A stretch of DNA of 64,000 bases from Shimia sagamensis (GTDB lineage: Bacteria; Pseudomonadota; Alphaproteobacteria; Rhodobacterales; Rhodobacteraceae). The notes under the pieces are model-generated. The model was given only the letters and a program-made list of their open reading frames with translations. It did no database searches and was not told the origin of the DNA. The stretch lies in contig NZ_FXTY01000001.1 of the NCBI RefSeq assembly GCF_900182745.1, forward strand, positions 682,001 through 746,000, written 5' to 3'. The number at the start of each line of letters is the position of its first letter. The stretch's first letter is position 1. The translations under genes and the position numbers were made by a program. Shown here one piece after another: positions 25,977 through 35,635 of this stretch.

Positions 25977-27070
25977 GCTTTGGCTCCTTTTTTGCCGCTG
26001 CCCAAAAGCGCGGGGGAGGTTTGATCGAGGGGCCAACGCGGACGGGCAGAGAGGTCCATACCGTCGCGGGCGCCGGTGTGGTATCGTTCCAACCCGGCGT
26101 AGGCAATCATCGCTGCGTTGTCGGTGCACAGCGCCAAAGGCGGGGCGGTGAAGGTGACGCCTTTGTCTGTACAAACAGTCTCTAATCCAGCCCGAATCGC
26201 CGTGTTTGCCGCCACACCACCAGCCACAGCAAGCAGAGGTTCGGAGGGGTTCTCGGTCAGATAAATGTCCAATGCGCGGCGGGTTTTCTCTGCCAAGACA
26301 TCCACAACGGCAGCTTGGAATCCAGCACACATGTCGGCGCGGTCCTGAACCGGCAGGCCACCTTTTTCCGCGATGATGGCATCACGTTGGCGCAGGAGGG
26401 CGGTCTTGAGACCAGAGAAAGACATGTCACAGCCAGGGCGATCGAGCAGCGGGCGGGGGAAGCGGAAGCGTTTTGGGTCGCCTTTTGTGGCTTCGGCCTG
26501 CACGGCGGGGCCGCCGGGTTGTCGCAGGCCTAACAGGCGCGCGGTTTTGTCAAAGGCCTCGCCGGGGGCGTCGTCGATGGTGCCGCCGAGGCGGGAGAAG
26601 TATTCGGGACCGTGTGCGATCAGGAATTGGCAGTGGCCGCCCGACACCAAGAGCATCAGATAAGGGAAAGCCACCTGATCGGTGAGGCGTGGGGTCAGCG
26701 CATGACCGGCAAGGTGGTTCACGCCGATGAGCGGAATGTTCAGGCTGGCGGAAAGGCCTTTGGCGCACATCACACCGGAGATCACGCCGCCGATGAGGCC
26801 GGGGCCTGCGGTGACGGCGATGGCGTCCACATCCAACAGGGATACATTGGCCGCTGTCAGCGCCTCCTCAACACAGAGGTCAACCTTTTCGGCGTGCGCG
26901 CGGGCTGCGATTTCCGGAACCACACCGCCAAAAGGCGCATGCAAATCGGTTTGGCCATGCACAACAGAGGCCAAGATTTCGGCGTCGCCCACAATGGGTT
27001 GATGCAAGATGGCGGCAGCGGTGTCATCGCAGCTGCTTTCAATGCCAAGAATGGTGAGCGGGCCGTCCAT
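25973..27070 (-). CDS. tsaD: tRNA threonylcarbamoyl transferase TsaD
   Basis: A 365-residue ASKHA-fold protein (Kae1/YgjD/Gcp family) that attaches the threonylcarbamoyl group to A37 of ANN-decoding tRNAs. It has [15 protein letters not shown] at the N terminus, the iron-binding histidines His119 and His123 in VNHLAGHA, and [18 protein letters not shown] and [12 protein letters not shown] in the expected order. Partner TsaE is encoded near 9 kb. It heads the leftward operon with gpsA, and diverges from hemD with 81 bp between the starts. Confidence 0.96.
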   Translation of the reverse strand: MDGPLTILGIESSCDDTAAAILHQPIVGDAEILASVVHGQTDLHAPFGGVVPEIAARAHAEKVDLCVEEALTAANVSLLDVDAIAVTAGPGLIGGVISGVMCAKGLSASLNIPLIGVNHLAGHALTPRLTDQVAFPYLMLLVSGGHCQFLIAHGPEYFSRLGGTIDDAPGEAFDKTARLLGLRQPGGPAVQAEATKGDPKRFRFPRPLLDRPGCDMSFSGLKTALLRQRDAIIAEKGGLPVQDRADMCAGFQAAVVDVLAEKTRRALDIYLTENPSEPLLAVAGGVAANTAIRAGLETVCTDKGVTFTAPPLALCTDNAAMIAYAGLERYHTGARDGMDLSARPRWPLDQTSPALLGSGKKGAKA

Positions 27071-27151
27071 GTGTCACAGGTCCTTGCCGTTGCGCGGAGG
27101 TTTGTTGGCAGGTAACACCAGAGAGCGCCTCAAACAACAGTGGTGGGCCTT

Positions 27152-27847
27152 ATGACAGATGTGACCCCTTTGATTTTGCTGACCCGGCCTTTGGCCGATG
27201 CGGAGGGGTTTGCTGTGCTCTTGGCAGAGTTGGGGATCACTGCGGAGGTGGAAATCTCGCCCATTGTGGAGATTGTGCCCTCTGAGGCTCATGTGGACCT
27301 TACCGATATAACGGGAGTCATATTCAGCTCACGCAATGCGGTGGCAGCGGTGGACGGGTACGACCTGCCCGCCTGGTGCGTTGGCGAGGCCACAGCGACG
27401 GCAGCACGGGCCAAAGGCTGGCGGGCAGAGGCGGCGGATGGCGATGCAGACTCGCTTTATGCGCGGGTTTTGGCCGACGCGCCTAAAGGTCCTCTTCTGC
27501 ATATTCGCGGCGAGGTTGCGCGTGGGGATCTGGCCGGGCGTTTGACAAAAGTCGGGATTCAAACACATGAGGTCGTGGTTTATCGGCAAGAAGCTCATTC
27601 GCTGTCAAAGTGCGCAAAAACGGCCCTAATGCGGGAGAATCCAGTGATTGCTCCCCTTTTTTCTCCACGTGCGGCGGCGCAGTTTGCCAGTCAGGGTCCC
27701 TATCATGCCCCTCTTCATGTGGTTGTGATGAGTGAGGCGGTGCGGGACGCACTGGGGGATTTACCGGCGGAAACAGTTGTTTTGGCGGAGAAAAAAGAGG
27801 CAAATGCCATGGCGGAGGCGGTGGCGGGACTGTTAGACGCAGGGTGA
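27152..27847 (+). CDS. hemD: Uroporphyrinogen-III synthase
   Basis: A 231-residue HemD, poorly conserved as usual. It has LILLTRPLADAEGFA at the N terminus, IFSSRNAVAAV in the first lobe, VVVYRQEA near the hinge and LFSPRAAAQFA in the second lobe. It closes the ring of hydroxymethylbilane with inversion of ring D to give the last common precursor of heme and related tetrapyrroles. I chose the ATG at 27152. A GTG 12 bp earlier is possible. It is followed at 74 bp by mitofilin and hemY on the same strand, a common alphaproteobacterial order. Confidence 0.88.
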   Translation: MTDVTPLILLTRPLADAEGFAVLLAELGITAEVEISPIVEIVPSEAHVDLTDITGVIFSSRNAVAAVDGYDLPAWCVGEATATAARAKGWRAEAADGDADSLYARVLADAPKGPLLHIRGEVARGDLAGRLTKVGIQTHEVVVYRQEAHSLSKCAKTALMRENPVIAPLFSPRAAAQFASQGPYHAPLHVVVMSEAVRDALGDLPAETVVLAEKKEANAMAEAVAGLLDAG

Positions 27848-27921
27848 TGCATTGAGACACACGGATTGCTCGCCTAGATTGGTGCTGCATTTGCAAAAAA
27901 ACGGATTCGAAAGGGTGACCA

Positions 27922-29226
27922 GTGGGAACCACGGATAAATCGGACAAGCCAAGCAAAGGTCAGGTTGATCAACAGGATCAGACCGATACGCAAGCCGACG
28001 CAGAAGATGTGGTCGAGGATGCGGAGATTGTCGAAGAGATCACGCCTGAAGTGGCATCGGATGACAGCGCTGCGCAAGAGACCGGAGAGGCTGCGGAGGG
28101 CGAAGATCCCGTAGAGATTGAAGAGCCGCGAACAGATGATGCCGTGGCAGATCAGTCGGAGGCATCAGAGGCTGTTGAGACACCTGAAGAGGACACTCCA
28201 GCGGCGGACATCAATCAAGACGCGCCCGCGCAGGCCGTTCAAGAACCGGCGCGCAAAGGTGGGTTTGTCCCTTTGGTGCTTGGCGGCGTGATTGCGGCTG
28301 GCATCGGATTTGGCGGCGCAGTGTATTTTGGCGAACAGCTTGGGTTGGGCGCAGATACGGATGCGGCCCTGGCCGAGATGGTAGCGAAATTTGAGACGCA
28401 GAACGAGACAATAGCGGCGTTGAATGAGAGGCTGAGCGTAACCAGTGACCTCTCTGGCGGTGCGCGTGAAGCTGCGGATCAAGCGGCAGCGGACGTGACC
28501 AAGATGACCGAGGTTCTTTCGGCATACACAACCCAATTGGGGTCTGTGTCCGAAGCGGTCGCCACGTTGGAAGCGCGATTGACGGACATTGAGAAACGTC
28601 CGTTGAGCGAAGGGCTTGGTGCGGCGGCAATCGCGGCTTACGAGCGTGAAGTGAAAGACCTCAAAGATTCGGTCTCTGCGCAGAAAGCAGAAGCAGCGGA
28701 GTTGAAAGACAAGGCAGATTTGTCAGCTAAGGCGGCGCTCGCACGCTCATCGGTGACACGGATTGTGGCGGCGCTGGACAGTGGCGCGCCGTATCGTGCT
28801 GCGGCGGTTGATTTGCGGTCTTCGACAGGCGAAGGCATTGCGCCGGTTCTGGAAGATCATGCGGACAGCGGTGTGGTCACGCTGGCGACGCTGTTAGAGA
28901 GCTATCCGGATGCGGCACGTGGTGCATTGGCCAAGGCGCGTGAGGATAAGGTGGATGCAGGCACCGGCAACAAGCTGGGCAACTTTCTGAAGACACAGTT
29001 TGGTGCGCGCTCCGTTGAGGCGCGTGAGGGCACCGACACCGATGCGGTTCTGAGCCGATCTGAAGCGGCGCTGAAAGCGGGTGATCTGACTGCAGCACTC
29101 TCTGAACTGGATACATTGGCCGAGGGGCCAAAAACCGTGATGGCAGACTGGGTCGCGCAAGCACAAACCCGCGCCGCCGCGACTCAAGCCGCCGAAGATT
29201 TGGCGCAAACCCTAAACTCCAACTGA
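27922..29226 (+). CDS. Mitofilin/Mic60-like inner-membrane protein
   Basis: A 434-residue protein starting with GTG at 27922, AAAGGG 6 nt upstream. Residues 1 to about 108 are acidic and disordered. One transmembrane helix follows (about 112-131, VPLVLGGVIAAGIGFGGAVY), then a long coiled coil (about 145-260) and a C-terminal helical region with GNFLKTQFGARSVEAREG. The layout is that of alphaproteobacterial Mic60, ancestor of mitochondrial mitofilin, which shapes intracytoplasmic membranes. Position between hemD and hemY is the classic context. Function in membrane curvature is inferred from the family. Confidence 0.88.
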   Translation: MGTTDKSDKPSKGQVDQQDQTDTQADAEDVVEDAEIVEEITPEVASDDSAAQETGEAAEGEDPVEIEEPRTDDAVADQSEASEAVETPEEDTPAADINQDAPAQAVQEPARKGGFVPLVLGGVIAAGIGFGGAVYFGEQLGLGADTDAALAEMVAKFETQNETIAALNERLSVTSDLSGGAREAADQAAADVTKMTEVLSAYTTQLGSVSEAVATLEARLTDIEKRPLSEGLGAAAIAAYEREVKDLKDSVSAQKAEAAELKDKADLSAKAALARSSVTRIVAALDSGAPYRAAAVDLRSSTGEGIAPVLEDHADSGVVTLATLLESYPDAARGALAKAREDKVDAGTGNKLGNFLKTQFGARSVEAREGTDTDAVLSRSEAALKAGDLTAALSELDTLAEGPKTVMADWVAQAQTRAAATQAAEDLAQTLNSN

Positions 29227-29236
29227 GGGTCGTTAT

Positions 29237-30724
29237 ATGCTCTGGTCTTTGATCAAAATTATTGCGTTTGTTGCCATTGTCGCCGGACTGACCTTTGGCT
29301 CGATTTATTTGCTGGAAAGCGATGGCGGGGTGATGGTCACCGTGGCAGGGGTCGAATACAGCCTTGGGCCATTTCACACTGCGCTGGCGCTGATTGCGCT
29401 GGTCGCGGCGGTCTGGCTGGTGATCAAGGCGCTGGGCCTGTTGGTGGCGACGCTGAAATTCCTGAACGGGGATGAAACCGCGATCAGTCGCTACTTTGAC
29501 CGTAATCGTGAAAAGAAGGGCTATCAGGCGCTGGCCGACAGCGTGACTGCGCTGGCCTCCGGTGAGGGGCGCACGGCGATGGAGAAGGCGCGGCTGGCAG
29601 AGAAGAAGCTGCACAAGCCGGAGCTGACCAACCTGATTGTGGCGCAGGCGGCAGAGATGAGCGGTGACACACGCAAGGCTGAGGAAACCTACAAGAAGCT
29701 GCTTGCCGATGAACGCACGCGGTTTGTAGGCATCCGTGGCTTGATGAAGCAGAAGCTGGATGCCGGGAACACAGAGGTGGCGCTGAAGCTGGCGGAGAAT
29801 GCCTTTGCGATTAAGCCACGCCACGTGGAAGTGCAGGACACGCTGTTGCGTTTGCAGACCGAAACCAAAGACTGGAAAGGCGCACGCAGCACACTGAATG
29901 CCAAGCTGCGTCACGGTACCTTACCACGTGACGTGCATCGTCGGCGCGATGCCGTGTTGGCGTTGTCCGAAGCAAAGGATTTGATCGCTGAAGATGCCAG
30001 CATTGAGACGCAGGAACAGGCGATCGAGGCCAATCGGTTGTCGCCGGACTTGATCCCGGCGGCTGTGATGGCCGCACGGGGTTATGTGGGCAAAGGCAAG
30101 CCGCGTAATGCAACACGTCTGATTAAGAAAGCTTGGGATACGCAACCACATCCAGATCTGGCGGCGGCCTTTGCTGAGATCGCGCCGGACGAAACTCCGG
30201 AAGCGCGGATCAAGCGGTTCAAGACCCTGACCAAAAACACCGCCAGCCATGCCGAAAGCAAAATGCTGATGGCGGAGCTGTATATTGCAGCGGAAGATTT
30301 CCCGGAAGCGCGTCGGGCGCTGGGCGATTTGGTGGAAACGGATGCCACCCAACGCTCGCTGACCATCATGGCGGCGATTGAGCGCGGTGAGGGCTCCAAT
30401 GATGCGGTTGTGAAAGGCTATCTGGCCAAGGCGCTCAGTTCGCCTCGGGGGTCGCAGTGGGTCTGTGACACTTGCCACAATATCCATGCTGAGTGGGCGC
30501 CAACCTGTGACAATTGCCACAGCTTTGACACGCTGAGTTGGACCGCGCCGCCGGAGACCGAAGGGTTGAGTGAAACCGGCGCAGCGATGTTGCCGCTTAT
30601 CATCGGCGCGCTGGAGGATCACTCGGAGGCAGAAACTGAAGATGCCGGCGAAGTGGACGTGGTTGAGGGCGAGGCGTCTGAGGCCCCTGACGAGGACTCT
30701 GCAGAAGAGCGCAAGTCGGCCTAA
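29237..30724 (+). CDS. hemY: HemY-like TPR protein with C-terminal zinc ribbon
   Basis: A 495-residue membrane protein of the proteobacterial HemY family, distinct from the protoporphyrinogen oxidase also called HemY. Two N-terminal membrane helices (about 5-25 and 44-70) precede a HemY_N segment (YFDRNREKKGYQAL) and several TPR-like helical repeats. Near residue 410-435 two CxxC knuckles, CDTCHN and CDNCHS, form a probable zinc ribbon, and an acidic tail follows. Its exact role in late heme synthesis is not established. It starts 10 bp after the mitofilin gene and ends the hemD operon, with a terminator after it. Confidence 0.9.
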   Translation: MLWSLIKIIAFVAIVAGLTFGSIYLLESDGGVMVTVAGVEYSLGPFHTALALIALVAAVWLVIKALGLLVATLKFLNGDETAISRYFDRNREKKGYQALADSVTALASGEGRTAMEKARLAEKKLHKPELTNLIVAQAAEMSGDTRKAEETYKKLLADERTRFVGIRGLMKQKLDAGNTEVALKLAENAFAIKPRHVEVQDTLLRLQTETKDWKGARSTLNAKLRHGTLPRDVHRRRDAVLALSEAKDLIAEDASIETQEQAIEANRLSPDLIPAAVMAARGYVGKGKPRNATRLIKKAWDTQPHPDLAAAFAEIAPDETPEARIKRFKTLTKNTASHAESKMLMAELYIAAEDFPEARRALGDLVETDATQRSLTIMAAIERGEGSNDAVVKGYLAKALSSPRGSQWVCDTCHNIHAEWAPTCDNCHSFDTLSWTAPPETEGLSETGAAMLPLIIGALEDHSEAETEDAGEVDVVEGEASEAPDEDSAEERKSA

Positions 30725-30746
30725 AAGCTTTGATTGAGACTGAAAG

Positions 30747-30774
30747 CAGCGTCACCTTTGGGCGGCGCTGTTTT
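30747..30774 (+). terminator. Intrinsic terminator of the hemD-hemY operon
   Basis: A 7-bp stem CAGCGTC (30747-30753) / GGCGCTG (30764-30770) with one G-T pair, followed by TTTT at 30771-30774, between the convergent hemY and DadA-like genes. Confidence 0.7.
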
Positions 30775-30779
30775 GTGGG

Positions 30780-32018
30780 TCAGGTGAACCGCATTGGGCT
30801 TACAGGTGACAAGTCGATGTTGGGCGGAGTGTCAGATATCAAGTCCGCCACCAAACGGCCGGTTTTGGCCCCGCCGGTGAGGCCGACGTGTTGGTGCCCA
30901 AAGGCCGCGTAAACACCACTGTTGCCGATCTCGCCAACCATCGGCAGGCTGTCAGGTAGGGACGGGCGGAAGCCGAGCCATTCCTCGTCGCTTTCTGCAG
31001 TCATGGTGGGGAAGACTTCGGCGACCCTGCGGCGCAGCAGCGCAAGAGGGGCCTTAGATTTTGTTTCTGACAGGTCCCCAAATTCGACAATCCCGGCGCA
31101 CCGCAACCCGTGCTGCATAGGTGTGGCGACAAATTTGGCGGAGGCAATCATCATCGGATGGTTGGGACGAATGGAAGGCTCTTTGAAAGTGATGTGATAG
31201 CCACGCTCGGTTTCCAGTGGCACGGTGAAGCCCAGCTTGCGCATGAGGGGCTTGGACCAGATGCCGGAGGAGAGCACGGCGCGGTCACAATCAAACTGGC
31301 CCTGATCGGTCATCACTGCAGATACTTGCCCGCCGAAGAGGTCAAAATCGCGCACTTCGGCCTGCACAAAACGGCCACCCATGCCTGTAAATGTGTCCAC
31401 CAAAGCCTGCACGTAAGCTGCCGGGTTTAGAATGTAGCCGTGATCTTTGTTCACCGCGAGGAACGAGGTTTGTGCGTCCAGAATTGGCTCGATGTCCTGC
31501 ACGGCTGGGCCTTCGATGATCTCGGGGACAAAGCCAACGCTGGCGCGCAGGTCCCAAGTGTATTTGTCAGCCTCAAAGGCGGCGCGGTCTTTGTAGGCGT
31601 AGAGATAATCTGTGTCAGCAATGAAGGCTTCGGCGGCGGTGCCTTTGGCAAGTGCCTTGTGCTGGTCCACGCTGTCACCAATCAGGTCCGCCAAAACGTG
31701 GGTGAAGCGGCGGGCGTCGGTGTCATTGGCAAAGCCGAGATATTTCAGGAACCATGGTGTGAGACGCGGTAGGTTGGCCCATTTCAAAAACAGCGGGAAA
31801 TTTGGGTTGAGCAGGTAGCCTGGCGCCTTTGTCATGAGACCAGGCGTGGCGTTTGGCACCACAGCACAGCTTGCCAGCAGGCAGGCATTGCCAAAAGAGG
31901 CGCCCATGCCGGGGGTATTTTTGTCCAGAAGGGTTACACTGTGCCCTGCGCGGCGGAGCCACAGTGCGGTGGCCGCACCAACAATGCCTGCCCCGATCAC
32001 TACCACATTTTGCGGCAT
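30780..32018 (-). CDS. FAD-dependent D-amino-acid dehydrogenase-like oxidoreductase (DadA family)
   Basis: A 412-residue DAO-fold flavoprotein. The FAD-binding motif VVVIGAGIVGAATALWLRR begins at about residue 5, GASFGNACLLAS follows as in DadA, and GFRPSLPDSLPMVGE near the C terminus is the second FAD contact. DadA-type enzymes oxidise D-amino acids and pass electrons to the respiratory chain. Related enzymes oxidise hydroxyproline or sarcosine, so the substrate is open. The ATG at 32018 has a G-rich stretch just upstream. The longer frame to 32066 is unlikely. It lies 58 bp after the hybrid kinase on the same strand. Confidence 0.85.
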   Translation of the reverse strand: MPQNVVVIGAGIVGAATALWLRRAGHSVTLLDKNTPGMGASFGNACLLASCAVVPNATPGLMTKAPGYLLNPNFPLFLKWANLPRLTPWFLKYLGFANDTDARRFTHVLADLIGDSVDQHKALAKGTAAEAFIADTDYLYAYKDRAAFEADKYTWDLRASVGFVPEIIEGPAVQDIEPILDAQTSFLAVNKDHGYILNPAAYVQALVDTFTGMGGRFVQAEVRDFDLFGGQVSAVMTDQGQFDCDRAVLSSGIWSKPLMRKLGFTVPLETERGYHITFKEPSIRPNHPMMIASAKFVATPMQHGLRCAGIVEFGDLSETKSKAPLALLRRRVAEVFPTMTAESDEEWLGFRPSLPDSLPMVGEIGNSGVYAAFGHQHVGLTGGAKTGRLVADLISDTPPNIDLSPVSPMRFT

Positions 32019-32076
32019 CGTTTGCCCCCCCGTTTGTCGTCGGGACAGTGTTGCCAAGCGATGCACAACTTTGCAA

Positions 32077-34527
32077 TCAGAGTTCTGCGATCACGTCCTT
32101 GAGCTGTGCCAGTTTAATGGGTTTGGCCATGTGGGCGTTCATGCCGCTGTCCAGACAGGCTTCGCGGTCTTCTGGTGCGGAATGGGCGGTCAAACCAATG
32201 ATATGGGTTTGGAAATCCCCGTTGGCGTTTTCCAGACGGCGGATCTCGCGGGTGGCATCCAGACCGTTCATTACTGGCATGGAAACATCCATCAGGACCA
32301 AATCCGGGTGGCAATCGCGGTAGATTTCCACGGCCTCTTCCCCATCACTGGCAGAATGGTGTGTGATGCCTAGGCGGTTGAGGAAAATCTCAATCAGCTT
32401 CCGATTGGTTTTGTTGTCGTCCACGATCAAGATGGTTTTGTCTGACGAGGGTGCTTCAAGTTCACTGGCAACTTGTTTGTGTGCGGTGCCAATGGTCGCA
32501 CTCGCGTCGATAGTGGTGTTTTCCTCGGCGGATTGCTTGATGCCTCCTGCATGTGGGGCTGTTAGGGCCTCCAGCAACTTGGGAGCCTGCACAGGTTTGA
32601 TCACTTCGCAGTTGGTAAGCAGGTTTTCTTCACCGGAGCGGTGGATGGCGTCGTTCATCGGGCGCAGGGCAATCACACGGGTCTCGGGACCGGATTTTGC
32701 CTCGTAAATGGCACGAAATAGGTCTTTGCGTCCCATGTCTGGCATGCCCATTTCTGTCAGAACCACATCATAGGGCGCACCGCTTGCTTGTGCGTCTCGC
32801 AGGCTCTCAAGACCGGTCTTGGCTGTTTCAAAGGTCGCAACTTGAGCGTTCCACGCGGACATCATTTCGTTCATGACAAACAAGGCCGTGGGTTCGGATT
32901 GCAGAACCAGGACTTTCATACCGCTGAGGTCCGCGCTGTCGAGTGCGCGAGGGGGGAGTGGTATGTCGGGCTCCATAAGAGGTACGTTGAACGTGAAGGT
33001 GGTGCCAGTCCCAACCGTGGATTTTACCCAAATTCGGCCGCCCATCAGCTCGACAAAACCCTTGGCGATGGCCAATCCAAGGCCGGTGCCCTGATGCTTG
33101 CGGCTATAAGAGCCGTCGACCTGTGTGAACTGGTCAAAGACGGCGGCGAGTTTTTCTTCGGGGATACCGCAGCCGGTGTCGCAGACATCCACTTGCATGA
33201 CCGGGGCGTCATTTTCCTCTTTGAGTGTGAGGTTGATCAGAACATAGCCGTCGTCGGTGAACTTCAAGGCGTTGCCAACAAGGTTGATGATGACCTGCTT
33301 AAGGCGGGACTCATCCCCCAGAAGCGATTTGGGCAAATCCGGTGCCACACGGGTGATAAGATCAACACCCGCTTGACCCGCTTGGAATGAAAGCATCTGC
33401 GCGGTGTTGTCCAGAAGCTCCGTGGGCCGATAGGGATCATCCCGTAGGGTCATGTGACCGCTGTCGATTTTGGAGAAGTCTAGAATGTCGTTGATGATGT
33501 TTAGGAGGGTGGAGCCGGAGGTATGGATGCTGTCCACCAAACTTAGTTGATTGTTTGTTAACTCGGTGTCCGCAAGCAGCTCTGTCATGCCCAACACACC
33601 ATTCATTGGCGTGCGAATTTCGTGGCTCATCCGGGCCAGGAATTGGGATTTGGCCTTTTCCGCGGATTTGGCCTGTTCCGCGACAACCTGTAATTCGGCG
33701 TTTTTGTCGTTTAGGTCGTCAGATGAAATCTCAAGCTTGGTTTGAGTGTCCTCTAGGGACTTTACCCAGGCGCGCAGGTTACCCAACATCAGGTTAAAAC
33801 TGTCCGCGAGGCTTTCAACTTCGTCGTTGGTGCGGATCACAATGGACTGGTTTAGGTTGCCCTTGGCGGCGCGCTCTGTGGCGCTGTTGAGGCGCGCAAG
33901 AGGCTCTGTCAGGCGGCGCGAAATCCAGATGGACAAGAGAATGCCAGTGAGGGTGAAAAACACGCCAAACATCAGGTTGCGGCGTAGCACGAGATTTACT
34001 TCGCGGTTGGCGGCCGTGCCGTCCAAGTCAAAGCGGATGGTGCCGTAATTTACGTTGCCGTAGATCGCAGGCACTGCAACCTGAATGCGGCCCTGCAGAT
34101 TGCGAATGTGGGTGGTCTCTGAGGCGGTGGCTTCGGTGACGAGTTCGTCGTCGACTCGACCCAAGAAAAGCGCGTTACCCTCTGAAGAGCCATTGACCAG
34201 TAAAAAACCGTCTGGGTCGATGAACCGCAATGACAGGATGTCTGGCTGGCGCATGAGCTCTTGATAGATGATATCAAGTTCCGCGGGGCGGCCTTCAAAC
34301 AGGTAGGGAAGGGTGACTTCCTGAATCAGGATCCCAAGGGAATCTGAACGTTCAGAGAAGCGGGTATGAACCAACTCCAGCTGGGTGATGGTATTCAGGT
34401 AGATCAGGGTAGAGACAAACGCACCAATCATGAGGCCAAAATACAGCGTCATACGACGCCCCAGACCATAGGTCAGAGATTTGCGGATATTCAGCATGCG
34501 GTTGGTTTGGTCCTCTGGTGCGGACAT
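32077..34527 (-). CDS. Hybrid sensor histidine kinase with pseudo-receiver and receiver
   Basis: An 816-residue inner-membrane kinase. There are membrane helices at about 26-46 and 184-205 with a periplasmic sensor between, then HAMP, a coiled coil (about 255-295), HisKA with FLARMSHEIRTPMNGVLG, HATPase with NLVGNALKF and GTGLGLAIAKGF. Two receiver-like domains follow. The first (about 550-660) lacks the acidic pair (VLQSEP) and has VVLTEMGMP where the phosphorylated Asp should be, so it is probably inactive. The second has ILIVDDNKTNR and LVLMDVSMPVMNG and looks functional. No phosphotransfer protein or regulator is adjacent. It starts 2 bp after the PhnD-like gene, so the binding protein probably feeds its sensor. 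Confidence 0.9.
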   Translation of the reverse strand: MSAPEDQTNRMLNIRKSLTYGLGRRMTLYFGLMIGAFVSTLIYLNTITQLELVHTRFSERSDSLGILIQEVTLPYLFEGRPAELDIIYQELMRQPDILSLRFIDPDGFLLVNGSSEGNALFLGRVDDELVTEATASETTHIRNLQGRIQVAVPAIYGNVNYGTIRFDLDGTAANREVNLVLRRNLMFGVFFTLTGILLSIWISRRLTEPLARLNSATERAAKGNLNQSIVIRTNDEVESLADSFNLMLGNLRAWVKSLEDTQTKLEISSDDLNDKNAELQVVAEQAKSAEKAKSQFLARMSHEIRTPMNGVLGMTELLADTELTNNQLSLVDSIHTSGSTLLNIINDILDFSKIDSGHMTLRDDPYRPTELLDNTAQMLSFQAGQAGVDLITRVAPDLPKSLLGDESRLKQVIINLVGNALKFTDDGYVLINLTLKEENDAPVMQVDVCDTGCGIPEEKLAAVFDQFTQVDGSYSRKHQGTGLGLAIAKGFVELMGGRIWVKSTVGTGTTFTFNVPLMEPDIPLPPRALDSADLSGMKVLVLQSEPTALFVMNEMMSAWNAQVATFETAKTGLESLRDAQASGAPYDVVLTEMGMPDMGRKDLFRAIYEAKSGPETRVIALRPMNDAIHRSGEENLLTNCEVIKPVQAPKLLEALTAPHAGGIKQSAEENTTIDASATIGTAHKQVASELEAPSSDKTILIVDDNKTNRKLIEIFLNRLGITHHSASDGEEAVEIYRDCHPDLVLMDVSMPVMNGLDATREIRRLENANGDFQTHIIGLTAHSAPEDREACLDSGMNAHMAKPIKLAQLKDVIAEL

Positions 34528-34529
34528 GG

Positions 34530-35435
34530 CTATTTTATCCCCGCGTCTTCGAGATCCTGTAGAATCTCAAATATAGGCGCAAAAGTGTATTTGGATCCCG
34601 CAGCAAATTCATCAAATCCTGAACTGTTTTGAAAGGTATTGAGAACGTCGCGGCCTTTTTGGTGAGAGGACATGGACGTTAGACTTTGGCGTAGTGAGTT
34701 TAGCTGTGCCTTCGACATGCCTGGGCGGTGCATGAGAACACTGCGTGGAAATTGCTCAGAAATGGCCAATAACCGGAAGTCATTCGGTCTGGCCTCCATG
34801 AGGTCAAGATAGTTCATTTGGTTTGTTGCGCCCGCGTCGGCACGTCCGGACGCCACAGCAAACATGGTGTTTTTGTCATTGTAGGTCAGAAAGTAGCCAA
34901 CTTCTTCTCCCGAGTGGGCTGCTCCTGGAGCGCGCAGTTTCTTTAATCGCAGTCCACTTTGAAGAAGGATATGGGCTGGCACGATGAACCCAGAAGATGA
35001 ATCGCGGTCTTCCAAGGCAATGCGCTTTCCGCGAAGCTCTTCTAGCGCGGTGATGCCGCTGTTCACATGTGTAAAAATTACTGAATAGTAGCCGGCATGG
35101 CCGCCTTTCCAATTGCGCAAGAAAGGCGTGCCGCCGGAAAGTTGCGCCACTTTGGCCACAACGAGCGGGCTGTCGATAAAGATGTCCACTTCTTTGCGGG
35201 CAATGGCTGCCGCCATAAGTTCGGCGCTGGGGTGAACAACAAGGCGCACTTCGGTTATGCCAGCGTCTTCCAGATCGGTTTCCAAGTATGTCAGAAGAGG
35301 TTGAAACACCCGCATTTGGCCGCGGATACCTTCGTTTAGCGTGCCCAGATTCAGAGTCTCTGCCAACGCGAAAGAAGCGTTGATCCAAGCCAGACAAGCG
35401 GCAAAGCAGAGAGTGATCCTAGCAATCATGGGCAT
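34530..35435 (-). CDS. PhnD/SsuA/transferrin-like periplasmic binding protein
   Basis: A 301-residue secreted protein with a Sec signal peptide (cleavage probably after ALA near residue 25) and a type II periplasmic-binding fold of the PhnD group: LGTLNEGIRGQM, IFIDSPLVVAKVAQLSGG, LRGKRIALEDRDSSSGF and ASGRADAGATNQMNY. PhnD binds phosphonates, but relatives bind phosphite, phosphate or other anions. No ABC permease or ATPase is beside it. It is followed after 2 bp by a hybrid kinase, so it may serve as the periplasmic sensor of that kinase instead of a transporter. Start chosen at 35435; a second ATG is two codons in. Confidence 0.88.
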   Translation of the reverse strand: MPMIARITLCFAACLAWINASFALAETLNLGTLNEGIRGQMRVFQPLLTYLETDLEDAGITEVRLVVHPSAELMAAAIARKEVDIFIDSPLVVAKVAQLSGGTPFLRNWKGGHAGYYSVIFTHVNSGITALEELRGKRIALEDRDSSSGFIVPAHILLQSGLRLKKLRAPGAAHSGEEVGYFLTYNDKNTMFAVASGRADAGATNQMNYLDLMEARPNDFRLLAISEQFPRSVLMHRPGMSKAQLNSLRQSLTSMSSHQKGRDVLNTFQNSSGFDEFAAGSKYTFAPIFEILQDLEDAGIK

Positions 35436-35450
35436 CCGAGACGTTCTATC

Positions 35451-35460
35451 ACCTCCTAAA
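35451..35460 (-). promoter_or_regulatory. Full-length Shine-Dalgarno sequence with unusually long spacing
   Basis: On the minus strand TTTAGGAGGTGAT complements almost all of the 16S anti-Shine-Dalgarno tail, but the GGAGG is 16 nt before the ATG at 35435, well beyond the normal 5-9. No in-frame ATG, GTG or TTG lies in between. Confidence 0.6.
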
Positions 35461-35635
35461 GGCGGTATTAGGAAAGTCTAAACCATCGCTTAACGAATGG
35501 AGGGTTTGGCCGGAATTCTGCCGGTATGATGCAAATTGCCATCGAATTTTTGTAAAAAAGCTTTCTGGCGCCCCTTTGGGGGTCAGATTTGAGCCATGTG
35601 ATTCGGTCTTGTCGTGCACCATGATCAAAGATTGC

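Noticed and set aside
25977..26330. Long N-terminal extension of the gpsA frame
   Set aside because: It lies inside tsaD in another frame. The Rossmann motif starts at the ATG at 25976, which overlaps the tsaD stop as ATGA.
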